DNA of 42,174 nt. Source: Oscillospiraceae bacterium (GTDB lineage: Bacteria > Bacillota > Clostridia > Oscillospirales > Oscillospiraceae). The notes under the pieces were generated by a model, which saw only the letters and a list, made by a program, of their open reading frames with translations, ran no database searches and had not been told where the DNA came from. The translations under genes and the position numbers were made by a program. Location: contig JABLYK010000018.1 in assembly GCA_018265835.1 (NCBI GenBank), positions 1-42,174 on the forward strand, in the 5' to 3' direction. This document shows positions 30,844-40,291 of this stretch, piece by piece; position 1 is the stretch's first letter; every line of letters begins with the position of its first letter.

Positions 30844-32922
30844 ATGGAAAGACCCATCAGAACCGGAAGAATCACCGCGTTGGCCGCGATGCTGGCCGTG
30901 CTGCTCGTGATCTTCCTCGTGGCGCTGTATAAGCTGCAAATCGTGGAAGGCAACGCGTACTATGAGGAGAGCCGCAACACCGTGGCCTCTTCGCAGCGCG
31001 TGAAGGCTGCGCGCGGCAATATTCTCGACCGCTATGGCCGCGTGCTCGTGTCGAACACGAGCTGCAACAATCTTGTGTTCAACACCGACGACCTTTTTGA
31101 GCAGGACGACCCAAACGCAGTTCTGCTGCAAATGGTGCGCGCCGTGCGGGCCAGCGGCGATACCTATACCGACGAGCTGCCGGTGACGACGTCGCCCCCG
31201 TTCGAGTATACGGAGATGGACACCACCCAGAGCACGCAGCTCAAGGGCTATCTCAAATCCGTGAAGCTGGACGAGGACGCGAGCGCTGTGGAGCTGATGA
31301 GCGCCCTGCGCGAAAACTTTGAGATCGACAACAACTATTCCGCCGAGGATATGCGCATCATTGCCGGACTGCGCTACTCGATCAAGACCCGGTATATCGA
31401 CGGGCTGTACCTGCCGGACTATACCTTTGTGAAGGAAGCGAGCATGGAGCTGATCTCCGCGCTCATGGAAAACGGCATTTCCGGCTTCGATGTGACCGTG
31501 GACTACGTGCGGCAGTACAATACGAACCTTGCCGCGCATCTGCTGGGCTACACCCGCGCGATGGATCCGGAGGACTACCAGAACGTCTATCGCACGCTGG
31601 GCTACCCCATGGACGCGACCGTCGGCAAGGAGGGCGCGGAATATGCCTTTGAAAAATACCTCCACGGTACGGACGGCGAGGCCGTCGTGACCAAAAACGC
31701 AGCCGGTACCGTTACCGGCACGATCTACACCGAGGAGCCGGTTCCCGGCAATAACGTGAACCTGACGATTGATCTCGATCTGCAGAGCGCGGCGGAAACC
31801 GCGCTTGCCAACGGGATTGAAGGGATGCGAAGCCGGCAGGCGGAGGAGGGCAACGCCAGCGACGACATTGCCAGCGCCGGCGCGGTTGTGGCGGTGGATG
31901 TGAAAAGCGGTGAACCGCTCGCCATTGCAAGCTACCCGACCTACGATCTTTCCACCATGTTTGACAGCGACAATTATAAGCAGCTGTCGAATGACAAAAA
32001 TTCTCCGCTGGTGAACCGCGCGCTTCAGGGTCTGTATTCTCCCGGCTCTACCTTCAAGCCCTGCACCGCCATCGCGGGGCTGACCGAGGGCGTCATCAAC
32101 ACCGGCAGTACGATCACCTGCAGCGGCATCTTTACGAAGTATGAGGAGCAGGGCTACGCGCCGAAATGCTGGATTTACAGCTCCGGCGCCACCCACGGCG
32201 CCGACAATGTCACCGAAGCCATCCGCGACTCATGCAACATTTTCTTCTACACGGTGGGCGACAGCATGAATATCGACACGCTCGCACGCTACGCCGCGGC
32301 GTTCGGTCTGGGCGAATCCACCGGCATTGAGCTGCCGGAATCCACCGGCCAGATGGCGACGAAGAAGCTGAAGGAAGAGATCAACCATGAGGAATGGTAT
32401 CTCGGCGACTCGCTGCAGGCGGCCATCGGCCAGTCGATCAGCCTGTTTACCCCCTTGCAGTTGGCAGAATACTGCGCCACGATTGCAAACGGCGGCGCGC
32501 GGCACTCCGCGTCCATCCTGAAATCCGTGCGCAGCTATGACTATACCGAGCAGATCTATGAGGCGGAGCACGAGGTGCTCAGCACCGTAGAGACCAGCGA
32601 CTATAACTGGGCGGCTGTGCAGCGCGGCATGTACCTCGTGGCAAACGACCCGAGCGGCTCTGCGTACCAGACCTTCGGCGCGTATCAGATTCCTGTCGCG
32701 GCCAAGACCGGCACCGCCCAGCTCGGCGAAAATCAGGTCAACAACGCCATCTTTATCTGCTATGCGCCCTATGACGATCCGCAGGTTGCGGTTGCCGTCG
32801 TGGTGGAGCACGGCGTGTCCGGCTCCAGCGTCGCCTCCATCGCCCGCGATGTGCTCGACGCCTACTTCACCGTGAAAAACGTCAATGCCTCGGTCGAAAC
32901 CGAGCTTTCCCTGCTGCCGTAG
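30844..32922 (+). CDS. mrdA: Penicillin-binding protein 2 (class B transpeptidase, elongation)
   Basis: A 692-residue membrane-anchored transpeptidase. An N-terminal transmembrane helix (about residues 14-34) is followed by the pedestal/dimerisation domain with RGNILDRYGRVLVSN. The catalytic motifs are S402TFK in SPGSTFKP, S463CN, and K621TG in KTGTAQ. It cross-links side-wall peptidoglycan together with MreC/MreD and RodA. The gene is longer than Gram-negative mrdA because of the enlarged pedestal usual in clostridia. No rodA gene lies next to it. Confidence 0.95.
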   Translation: MERPIRTGRITALAAMLAVLLVIFLVALYKLQIVEGNAYYEESRNTVASSQRVKAARGNILDRYGRVLVSNTSCNNLVFNTDDLFEQDDPNAVLLQMVRAVRASGDTYTDELPVTTSPPFEYTEMDTTQSTQLKGYLKSVKLDEDASAVELMSALRENFEIDNNYSAEDMRIIAGLRYSIKTRYIDGLYLPDYTFVKEASMELISALMENGISGFDVTVDYVRQYNTNLAAHLLGYTRAMDPEDYQNVYRTLGYPMDATVGKEGAEYAFEKYLHGTDGEAVVTKNAAGTVTGTIYTEEPVPGNNVNLTIDLDLQSAAETALANGIEGMRSRQAEEGNASDDIASAGAVVAVDVKSGEPLAIASYPTYDLSTMFDSDNYKQLSNDKNSPLVNRALQGLYSPGSTFKPCTAIAGLTEGVINTGSTITCSGIFTKYEEQGYAPKCWIYSSGATHGADNVTEAIRDSCNIFFYTVGDSMNIDTLARYAAAFGLGESTGIELPESTGQMATKKLKEEINHEEWYLGDSLQAAIGQSISLFTPLQLAEYCATIANGGARHSASILKSVRSYDYTEQIYEAEHEVLSTVETSDYNWAAVQRGMYLVANDPSGSAYQTFGAYQIPVAAKTGTAQLGENQVNNAIFICYAPYDDPQVAVAVVVEHGVSGSSVASIARDVLDAYFTVKNVNASVETELSLLP

Positions 32923-32981
32923 CCATTTGCACGCTGAACGACAGCATTTCCCGAAATTCCACCCAGAGAGGAGACTTCCCA

Positions 32982-33380
32982 ATGAATATTGCGTTAATTG
33001 CCCACGACCGGAAAAAGGAACTCATGGTTCAGTTCTGCATTGCCTACTGCGGCATCCTGACCAAGCATGAGCTTTGCTCCACCAGCACCACCGGCAAGCT
33101 CGTCAGCGAGGCGACCGGCCTGCCCATCCATACCTACCTGCACTCCTCGCAGGGCTGCCAGCAGATCGACGCCCGCATCACCTACAACGAGATCGACCTC
33201 GTGCTGTTTTTCTGCGATGCGGAAAACGAGAGCGGCTTTGACGAGGTGAATAAGATGGCGCGCCTGTGCGACCAGCGTCAGATTCCGTTTGCCAGCAACG
33301 TGGCCACGGCCGAAGTGCTCATTCAGGGACTCAGCCGCGGCGATCTCGACTGGCGCGACATTGTAAACCCCAAAAAATAA
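32982..33380 (+). CDS. Methylglyoxal synthase-like protein with altered active site
   Basis: A 132-residue MGS-fold protein. The N-terminus MNIALIAHDRKKELM and the TTGKLVSEATGL and NVATAEVLIQGLSRGDLDWRDIVNP segments are those of clostridial MgsA, and the location after pbp2 is usual for mgsA. But the catalytic GGDQQ motif reads QGCQQ (the Asp71 position of the E. coli enzyme is Cys59). The residue matching Gly66 is His54, and the WDP-x5-H region reads CDAENESGF, with no His98 equivalent. Only Asp9 of the AHD motif remains clear. It may therefore bind phosphate ligands without making methylglyoxal. Confidence 0.85.
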   Translation: MNIALIAHDRKKELMVQFCIAYCGILTKHELCSTSTTGKLVSEATGLPIHTYLHSSQGCQQIDARITYNEIDLVLFFCDAENESGFDEVNKMARLCDQRQIPFASNVATAEVLIQGLSRGDLDWRDIVNPKK

Positions 33381-33399
33381 TCCGGCGACGCGGAAAGGC

Positions 33400-33424
33400 G
33401 CTGCCCCGAAGCGGGCAGCTTTTC
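33400..33424 (+). terminator. Weak terminator-like hairpin between mgsA-like and hisS genes
   Basis: CTGCCC-CGAAGC-GGGCAG followed by TTTT, 20 bases after the mgsA-like stop. The U-tract is short. Confidence 0.5.
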
Positions 33425-33457
33425 GCGTTTGTGCCGATTTGGAAAGGACCCACACTT

Positions 33458-34816
33458 ATGGACAAGATCAAACCGCGGACGCTGTCCGGCTTTCTGGAGC
33501 TGCTGCCGGAAAAGCAGATGCAGATGGAAAAAATGCTCGCCACCCTGCGCGAGACCTACGCGCTCTATGGCTTCACCCCGCTCGATACCCCGGCCATCGA
33601 GGCTGCCGAGGTGCTGCTTGCCAAGGGCGGCGGCGAGACGGAAAAGCAGATCTACCGCTTTCAGAAGGGCGACAGCGACCTTGCGCTGCGCTTCGACCTC
33701 ACCGTGCCGCTGGCGAAGTACGTCGCTGCGAACTACGGACAATTGACGTTCCCGTTCCGCCGCTACCAGATCGGCAAGGTCTGGCGCGGCGAGCGCGCAC
33801 AGCGCGGCCGGTTCCGGGAATTTTATCAGGCGGATATCGACGTCATCGGCGACGGTGCGCTCGATATCCTGAACGAGGCGGAAATCCCCGCCATCATCTA
33901 TCAGACCTTCACGAAGCTCGGTCTGACGCGCTTTCGCATCCGCGTGAACAACCGCAAGGTCTTAAACGGCTTTTTCGCCATCCTCGGCCTGTCGGAGCGC
34001 GCGGGCGACGTGCTGCGCACGATCGACAAGCTCGACAAGATCGGCCCGGAGAAGGTGCGTGTCCTGCTCACGGAGGAGTGCGGTGTGCCGGGCGAGCGCG
34101 CGGATGAGATCCTCCGCTTTATCTCGGCGCCCGGTACGAGCGCGGACAAGCTCGCGTTCCTTGCGCAGTATCAGGGCAGAAACGATGTGTTCGACCTGGG
34201 GCTCAGCGAGCTGCGCACCGTGGTGGAGTATCTCCCGGCCTTCGGTGTGCCGGAGGAGAATTTCGAGATCGACCTCACCATCGCGCGCGGGCTGGACTAC
34301 TACACCGGCACCGTGTACGAAACCGTCATGACCGACCACCCGGAGGTCGGCTCCGTGTGCTCCGGCGGGCGGTATGACAATCTGGCCGAATATTACACGA
34401 ACAAAAACCTGCCCGGCGTCGGCATCTCCATCGGCCTGACCCGGCTGTTCTACGTCCTGCAGGAGCAGAACATGCTCTCGGAGCGCTTGCTTACCGCGCC
34501 CGCCGACGTGCTGATTCTGCCGATGACGGACGATCTCTCCGGCGCAATCGCGCTCGCAACCAAGCTGCGCGCCGCCGGACTGCGTGCCCAGCTCTATGGC
34601 GAACAGAAGAAGTTCAAGGCCAAGATGGCCTACGCCGATAAGCTCGGCATCCCGTTTGTCATCTTCCTCGGTGAGGACGAGCTCGCGCAGGGCAAGTGCT
34701 CGGTGAAAAACATGACCACGGGCGAGCAGCAGGCGGTCACGCCCGACGAGGCGCTTTTGATGCTGCGTACCGCGATTGATGCGCGCAACGCCGGTAAGGT
34801 CATTCAGGAATCCTGA
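33458..34816 (+). CDS. hisS: Histidyl-tRNA synthetase
   Basis: A 452-residue class II aminoacyl-tRNA synthetase. Motif 1 region FLELLPEKQMQMEKMLATLRETYALYGF; motif 2 area RYQIGKVWRGERAQRGRFREFYQADIDVIG; histidine-specific signature ARGLDYYTGTVYE; motif 3 PGVGISIGLTRL. A C-terminal anticodon-binding domain follows. It carries PLAKYVAAN after RFDLTVP, as is typical. ATG at 33458 after GGAAAGGA; the frame is open upstream into the mgsA-like gene. It is followed by aspS after 39 bases, a common Firmicutes pairing. Confidence 0.96.
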   Translation: MDKIKPRTLSGFLELLPEKQMQMEKMLATLRETYALYGFTPLDTPAIEAAEVLLAKGGGETEKQIYRFQKGDSDLALRFDLTVPLAKYVAANYGQLTFPFRRYQIGKVWRGERAQRGRFREFYQADIDVIGDGALDILNEAEIPAIIYQTFTKLGLTRFRIRVNNRKVLNGFFAILGLSERAGDVLRTIDKLDKIGPEKVRVLLTEECGVPGERADEILRFISAPGTSADKLAFLAQYQGRNDVFDLGLSELRTVVEYLPAFGVPEENFEIDLTIARGLDYYTGTVYETVMTDHPEVGSVCSGGRYDNLAEYYTNKNLPGVGISIGLTRLFYVLQEQNMLSERLLTAPADVLILPMTDDLSGAIALATKLRAAGLRAQLYGEQKKFKAKMAYADKLGIPFVIFLGEDELAQGKCSVKNMTTGEQQAVTPDEALLMLRTAIDARNAGKVIQES

Positions 34817-34855
34817 TATCCTGACGTTCAATCAAAAGAAAGGGAAGTAGGAGTT

Positions 34856-36628
34856 ATGTTTCAGTCCCGTACCCACAATTGCAGCGAGCTGCGGCTCGAA
34901 AACGCCGGGGAGCGCGTGCGCATCGTCGGCTGGATGGAAAATGTCCGCGAAGTCGGGCAGAATTTTGCGTTTGTCGTCGTCCGCGATTTTTATGGCACCA
35001 CGCAGGTCGTCATCGAGACCGAGGACATGATGCAGGTCGTCAAGCCCCTGAACAAGGAATCGACCATCGCGGTCGAGGGCGTGGTGCGCGAGCGCGCCAG
35101 CAAGAACCCCAAGCAGGCCACCGGCGACATTGAAATCGTACCGGATAAGATCGAGGTGCTCGGCCGCTGCCGGTACAACGAGCTGCCGTTCGAGATCAAC
35201 CGCAGCCGCGAGGCGGACGAGGCGCTGCGCCTGAAGTACCGCTATCTCGACCTGCGCAACCCCGCTGTGAAGCAGAACATCATCCTCCGCTGCCAGGTGG
35301 TGGCCGCCCTGCGGCAGGCCATGACCGAGCACGGTTTTCTGGAGATCACCACCCCGATCCTCACGGCGTCGTCGCCGGAGGGCGCGCGCGACTATCTCGT
35401 TCCCGCGCGCAAGCATCCCGGAAAGTTCTATGCGCTGCCGCAGGCGCCGCAGCAGTTCAAGCAGCTGCTGATGACGGCGGGCTTTGACCGCTATTTCCAG
35501 ATCGCGCCCTGCTTCCGCGACGAGGACGCGCGCGGCGACCGCAGCCCCGGCGAGTTTTATCAGCTCGATATGGAGATGGCGTTCGCCTGCCAGGACGACG
35601 TGTTCGCCGTGCTGGAGGACGTGCTGCCGCCGATCTTCGCCAGGTACGGCACGTACAACGTCGCGTCCGAAGCGCCGTTCCGTCGTATTTCTTTCCACGA
35701 CGCGATGGAGACCTACGGCTCGGACAAGCCCGATCTGCGCATTGACCTCGTCGTGCAGGACATGACCGCGCTCGTGCAGGGCAGCGAGTTTGCGCCCTTC
35801 GCGGAGGGCAACACCGTCAAGGCCGTTGTGGTCGAAAATTGCGCCCTCGCGCGCAAGGCGGTCGATAAGCTCTGCGCCGACGTGGAGGTGCAGTCCGGCA
35901 TGAAGCCCTACTGGTTCAAGGTGGACGAGCAGGGCAACTTCGCCGGCGGCATCGCAAAGTTCCTCACGCCGAACCACGACGCGATTGTCGAGGCCCTTTC
36001 TCTAAAACCCGGCTGCTTCGTCGGCGTGACGGCGGGCAAAAAGACCGCTGCGCAGAAGACGGCGGGCGTGCTGCGGAAGATGCTGGGCGCCGCCGTGCCC
36101 GGCCATATGGACAAGGAGCGCTACGAGTTTTGCTGGATCGTGGACTTCCCGATGTACGAGATTGGCGAGGAGTCCGGCGAGCTGGAGTTCTGCCACAACC
36201 CGTTCTCCATGCCGAACGGCGGTCTGGAGATTCTCGAAAAAGCCGAGCGCGGCGAGGTCGATCCGCTCGACATTTATGCCTACCAGTACGACCTTGTGTG
36301 CAACGGCGTGGAGCTGTCCTCCGGCGCGGTGCGAAACCACGACCCGGAGATCATGGTCAAGGCTTTTGAGCTGGTGCGTCTCGGCGAGGACGACGTGAAG
36401 GCCAAGTTCCCGGCCATGTACAACGCCTTCTGCTATGGCGCGCCCCCGCACGCGGGCATTGCGCCGGGCGTGGACCGCATGGTCATGCTCCTCGCGGGCG
36501 AGGATTCCATCCGCGAGATTATCCCGTTCCCGATGAACAAGAACGCGCAGGACGTCATGATGGGCGCCCCGTCCGAAGTGGAACAGAAGCAGCTTGACGA
36601 GCTGCACATCGCTATAACATCCGATTGA
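34856..36628 (+). CDS. aspS: Aspartyl-tRNA synthetase
   Basis: A 590-residue bacterial-type AspRS. The N-terminal OB-fold (VRIVGWMENVREVGQNFAFVVVRDFYGTTQVV) precedes the class II core. Motif 2 is in YFQIAPCFRDEDARGDRSPGEFYQLDMEM. A GAD domain is inserted, and motif 3 reads APPHAGIAPGVDRMVMLLAGEDSIREIIPFP. The C-terminus is normal up to LHIAITSD. The TGA stop lies inside the first hairpin of repeat family A copy 2. The OB-fold includes the second-strand features of the bacterial, possibly non-discriminating or discriminating, enzyme; gatCAB is not in this window. Confidence 0.96.
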   Translation: MFQSRTHNCSELRLENAGERVRIVGWMENVREVGQNFAFVVVRDFYGTTQVVIETEDMMQVVKPLNKESTIAVEGVVRERASKNPKQATGDIEIVPDKIEVLGRCRYNELPFEINRSREADEALRLKYRYLDLRNPAVKQNIILRCQVVAALRQAMTEHGFLEITTPILTASSPEGARDYLVPARKHPGKFYALPQAPQQFKQLLMTAGFDRYFQIAPCFRDEDARGDRSPGEFYQLDMEMAFACQDDVFAVLEDVLPPIFARYGTYNVASEAPFRRISFHDAMETYGSDKPDLRIDLVVQDMTALVQGSEFAPFAEGNTVKAVVVENCALARKAVDKLCADVEVQSGMKPYWFKVDEQGNFAGGIAKFLTPNHDAIVEALSLKPGCFVGVTAGKKTAAQKTAGVLRKMLGAAVPGHMDKERYEFCWIVDFPMYEIGEESGELEFCHNPFSMPNGGLEILEKAERGEVDPLDIYAYQYDLVCNGVELSSGAVRNHDPEIMVKAFELVRLGEDDVKAKFPAMYNAFCYGAPPHAGIAPGVDRMVMLLAGEDSIREIIPFPMNKNAQDVMMGAPSEVEQKQLDELHIAITSD

Positions 36629-36808
36629 CAAACGCTTCGCTGGTTTGTCAATCGGGCAGGATTACGCTGCGTTCAGCGCACGCGCGCCGCGCGCACGTTC
36701 TCTCCGCGAGAAGTATTTTTTCCGCCGCACATGTCGCCGGAAAAAATGATTGAAACTTCTTTCGCCGCCTCCGGGCGGCGAAACTCTGCGAGGCTTTTTC
36801 GACAAACG
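36624..36808 (+). repeat. 185-bp multi-hairpin repeat, family A copy 2
   Basis: Same order of hairpins as at 4644. The left hairpin here is TTGACAAAC-GCTTCGCTG-GTTTGTCAA and its first bases supply the aspS stop codon. The third palindrome (TTTTTTCCG/CGGAAAAAA) is conserved, and the fourth hairpin has a longer loop (TTTCGCCG-CCTCCGGG-CGGCGAAA). The right end CTTTTTCGACAAACGCTTCG echoes the left-end sequence. Confidence 0.85.
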
Positions 36809-36862
36809 CTTCGCCGGGAAAGAATCGCGCGGAGACGGTTTTTTCAGAAAGGGGGGAATTTC

Positions 36863-38386
<1,524 letters not shown>

Positions 38387-38400
38387 GCGCCGCCGGAGTG

Positions 38401-38430
38401 TTGACAATGCGCCGCCGGGGGTGCTATCAT
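38401..38430 (+). promoter_or_regulatory. Promoter of the DUF4190 gene
   Basis: TTGACA (38401-38406), 18-base spacer, TATCAT (38425-38430), 38 bases before the ATG. Confidence 0.75.
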
Positions 38431-38468
38431 AATTTTACCTTTGATTCAGAAAGAAAGAGGGCGTCTTT

Positions 38469-38816
38469 ATGGACGATCAAAACCGCTATCAGGGCGGATA
38501 TGACCCGTACCCGCCGCGGAAATCGCAGCCTGGCAAGGGCGAGGCGACCACGAGCATGATTCTCGGCATCGCGTCGCTGGCGTGCTGGTTTTTCGGCTAT
38601 ACGGTCATCGGCTCTGTCATTCTCGGCATCATCGGTCTGGTGTATGCCTCCAAGGCCAAACAGGCCGGAAACCAGAGCGGCACGCGCACGGCGGGCTTTG
38701 CCTGCTCGCTGATCGGGCTGATCGGCGGCTGCATTGCGATCGTTGCGCTGATCGTGCTCAGCGCCGTGTTCGGTGCGGCGTTCGGCTCCATGTTTGGAAT
38801 TCTTTCCGCGATTTGA
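38469..38816 (+). CDS. DUF4190-domain small membrane protein
   Basis: A 115-residue protein. The cytoplasmic N-terminus is Gln/Tyr/Pro/Gly-rich (NRYQGGYDPYPPRKSQPGKGE), then two or three transmembrane helices with the DUF4190 pattern: TTSMILGIASLACWFFGYTVIGSVILGIIGLVYASKA and TAGFACSLIGLIGG. Function unknown. It has its own promoter, and a repeat and terminators follow. Confidence 0.88.
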   Translation: MDDQNRYQGGYDPYPPRKSQPGKGEATTSMILGIASLACWFFGYTVIGSVILGIIGLVYASKAKQAGNQSGTRTAGFACSLIGLIGGCIAIVALIVLSAVFGAAFGSMFGILSAI

Positions 38817-38836
38817 GCCTCATCCCGCTTGTCGGA

Positions 38837-38860
38837 AAAGGGCGTCCAAAGGATGCCCTA
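38837..38860. terminator. Terminator-like hairpin left of repeat A copy 3
   Basis: AGGGCGTCC-AAA-GGATGCCCT, about 20 bases after the DUF4190 stop. A near copy lies at 39049-39071 on the other side of the repeat. Confidence 0.6.
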
Positions 38861-39045
38861 AGTCTGTCAAAAAAGCAAAGCTTTTTTGACAGAAGGAGAT
38901 TGCGCTTCGTTCAGCGCACGCGCCAGAGGCGCGCACGTTCTCTCCGCGAGCAGTATTTTCTCCACCGCACATCTCGCCGGAGAAAATAATTGAATTTCCT
39001 TTCGCCGCTCCGGCGGCGAAACTCTGCGAGGCTTTTTTGACAAGC
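38861..39045 (+). repeat. 185-bp multi-hairpin repeat, family A copy 3
   Basis: Third copy, same orientation. The left hairpin is CTGTCAAAAAAGC/GCTTTTTTGACAG (T-A pair where copy 1 has G-C). The third palindrome is TTTTCTCC/GGAGAAAA where copies 1 and 2 have TTTTTTCC/GGAAAAAA. The fourth hairpin is TTTCGCCG/CGGCGAAA. The changes keep the pairing. Confidence 0.87.
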
Positions 39046-39048
39046 TGA

Positions 39049-39071
39049 GGGCATCCAAAGGATGCCCTTTC
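39049..39071 (+). terminator. Hairpin right of repeat A copy 3
   Basis: AGGGCATCC-AAA-GGATGCCCT followed by TTCG, 42 bases before thiI. The hairpins on both sides of the repeat look like duplicates of one terminator. Confidence 0.65.
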
Positions 39072-39112
39072 GTGTGCTCCCATTTGAGTTTTCGTAAAGG
39101 ACGATAAACAGC

Positions 39113-40291
39113 ATGAATGACATTTTATTGCTCAAGCCCGGCGAGATCTTCCTCAAGGGGCTGAACAAGCACTATTTTGAAGAAAAACTGGTCAATAACC
39201 TCAAGCGCCGGCTCAAGCCCATCGGACGCTTTAAGGTCACGTCCCTGCAATCGACGATCTACGTCGAGCCGCTGGACGGCGAGGCTGATCTTGACGCGGC
39301 CATGGAGGCCGTGCAGCAGGTGTTCGGCGTGGCGACGATCTCGCGCGCGGCGGCCTGCGAAAAGGACAAGGACGCGATCACGGAGCTGGCCAAGACGTAC
39401 CTGCACGACGCGATGACCGCCGCAAAGACCTTCAAGGTCGAGACGAAGCGCTCGGACAAGCGTTTTCCCATGACGAGCATCGAGCTGTCGCAGTATGTCG
39501 GCGGGGAGCTGGCCGAGGCATTTCCCAACACGCGCGCGGAGATGCACGACCCGGAGCTGGTCGTACATCTGGAGGTGCGCGAATATGCGGCGTATGTCCA
39601 CGCCCAGCCGGTGCCCGGGGCGGGCGGTATGCCCGTCGGCTGCAACGGCAGCGCGGTCACGCTGCTCTCCGGCGGCATCGACAGCCCCGTGTCGTCGTAT
39701 ATGATTGCAAAGCGCGGCGTGCGGCTCGTGCCGGTGCACTTTTTCTCCTTCCCGTATACGTCGGAGCTGGCGAAGGAAAAGGTGCTCGACCTGGCGAAGC
39801 TGCTCACGGCGTATACCGGCCGCATGACGCTGCAGATCGTCCCGTTTACGCACATTCAGGAGGAGATCCGCCGCCAGTGCCCGGAGGAATACTTCACGCT
39901 CATCATGCGCCGCTTCATGATGCGCATCGCGCAGAATATTGCGGAGCACAACGACTGCAAGGCGATCGTCACCGGCGAAAATCTCGGTCAGGTTGCGAGC
40001 CAGACGATGGAGGCCATGGCCTCCACGCAGGCGGTCACGAACCTTCCGGTGCTCCAGCCGCTGATCGGCATGGACAAGGCGGAGATCATCCGAATCGCCC
40101 GGCGCATCGGCACGTTCGACACTTCCATCCTGCCGTATGAGGATTGCTGCACGGTGTTCACGCCGCGCCACCCCAAGACGCACCCGGTCGTGGCCGACGT
40201 GGCGCAGGCGGAAAGCGTGCTCGATATCGACGCGCTCGTGCAGGAAGCGATAGACGGAATAGAAAGGATTCGGATCGGATATGAATGCTGA
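39113..40291 (+). CDS. thiI: tRNA 4-thiouridine synthase ThiI
   Basis: A 392-residue enzyme that adenylates and thiolates U8 of tRNA and, in many bacteria, supports thiamine thiazole formation. Ferredoxin-like and THUMP domains occupy residues 1-170. The PP-loop SGGIDSPVSSY begins near Ser186. A conserved Cys in YEDCCTVFTPRHPKTHP lies near the C-terminus. The C-terminal rhodanese domain of enterobacterial ThiI is absent, the usual Firmicutes form that works with a dedicated cysteine desulfurase. None is seen here. ATG at 39113; overlaps cinA by 11 bases. Confidence 0.95.
   Translation: MNDILLLKPGEIFLKGLNKHYFEEKLVNNLKRRLKPIGRFKVTSLQSTIYVEPLDGEADLDAAMEAVQQVFGVATISRAAACEKDKDAITELAKTYLHDAMTAAKTFKVETKRSDKRFPMTSIELSQYVGGELAEAFPNTRAEMHDPELVVHLEVREYAAYVHAQPVPGAGGMPVGCNGSAVTLLSGGIDSPVSSYMIAKRGVRLVPVHFFSFPYTSELAKEKVLDLAKLLTAYTGRMTLQIVPFTHIQEEIRRQCPEEYFTLIMRRFMMRIAQNIAEHNDCKAIVTGENLGQVASQTMEAMASTQAVTNLPVLQPLIGMDKAEIIRIARRIGTFDTSILPYEDCCTVFTPRHPKTHPVVADVAQAESVLDIDALVQEAIDGIERIRIGYEC

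Noticed and set aside
29458..32196. 912-codon minus-strand open frame across mreC, mreD and pbp2
   Set aside because: Antisense shadow of well-identified genes; composition is His/Arg/Gly-rich with no recognisable domain.
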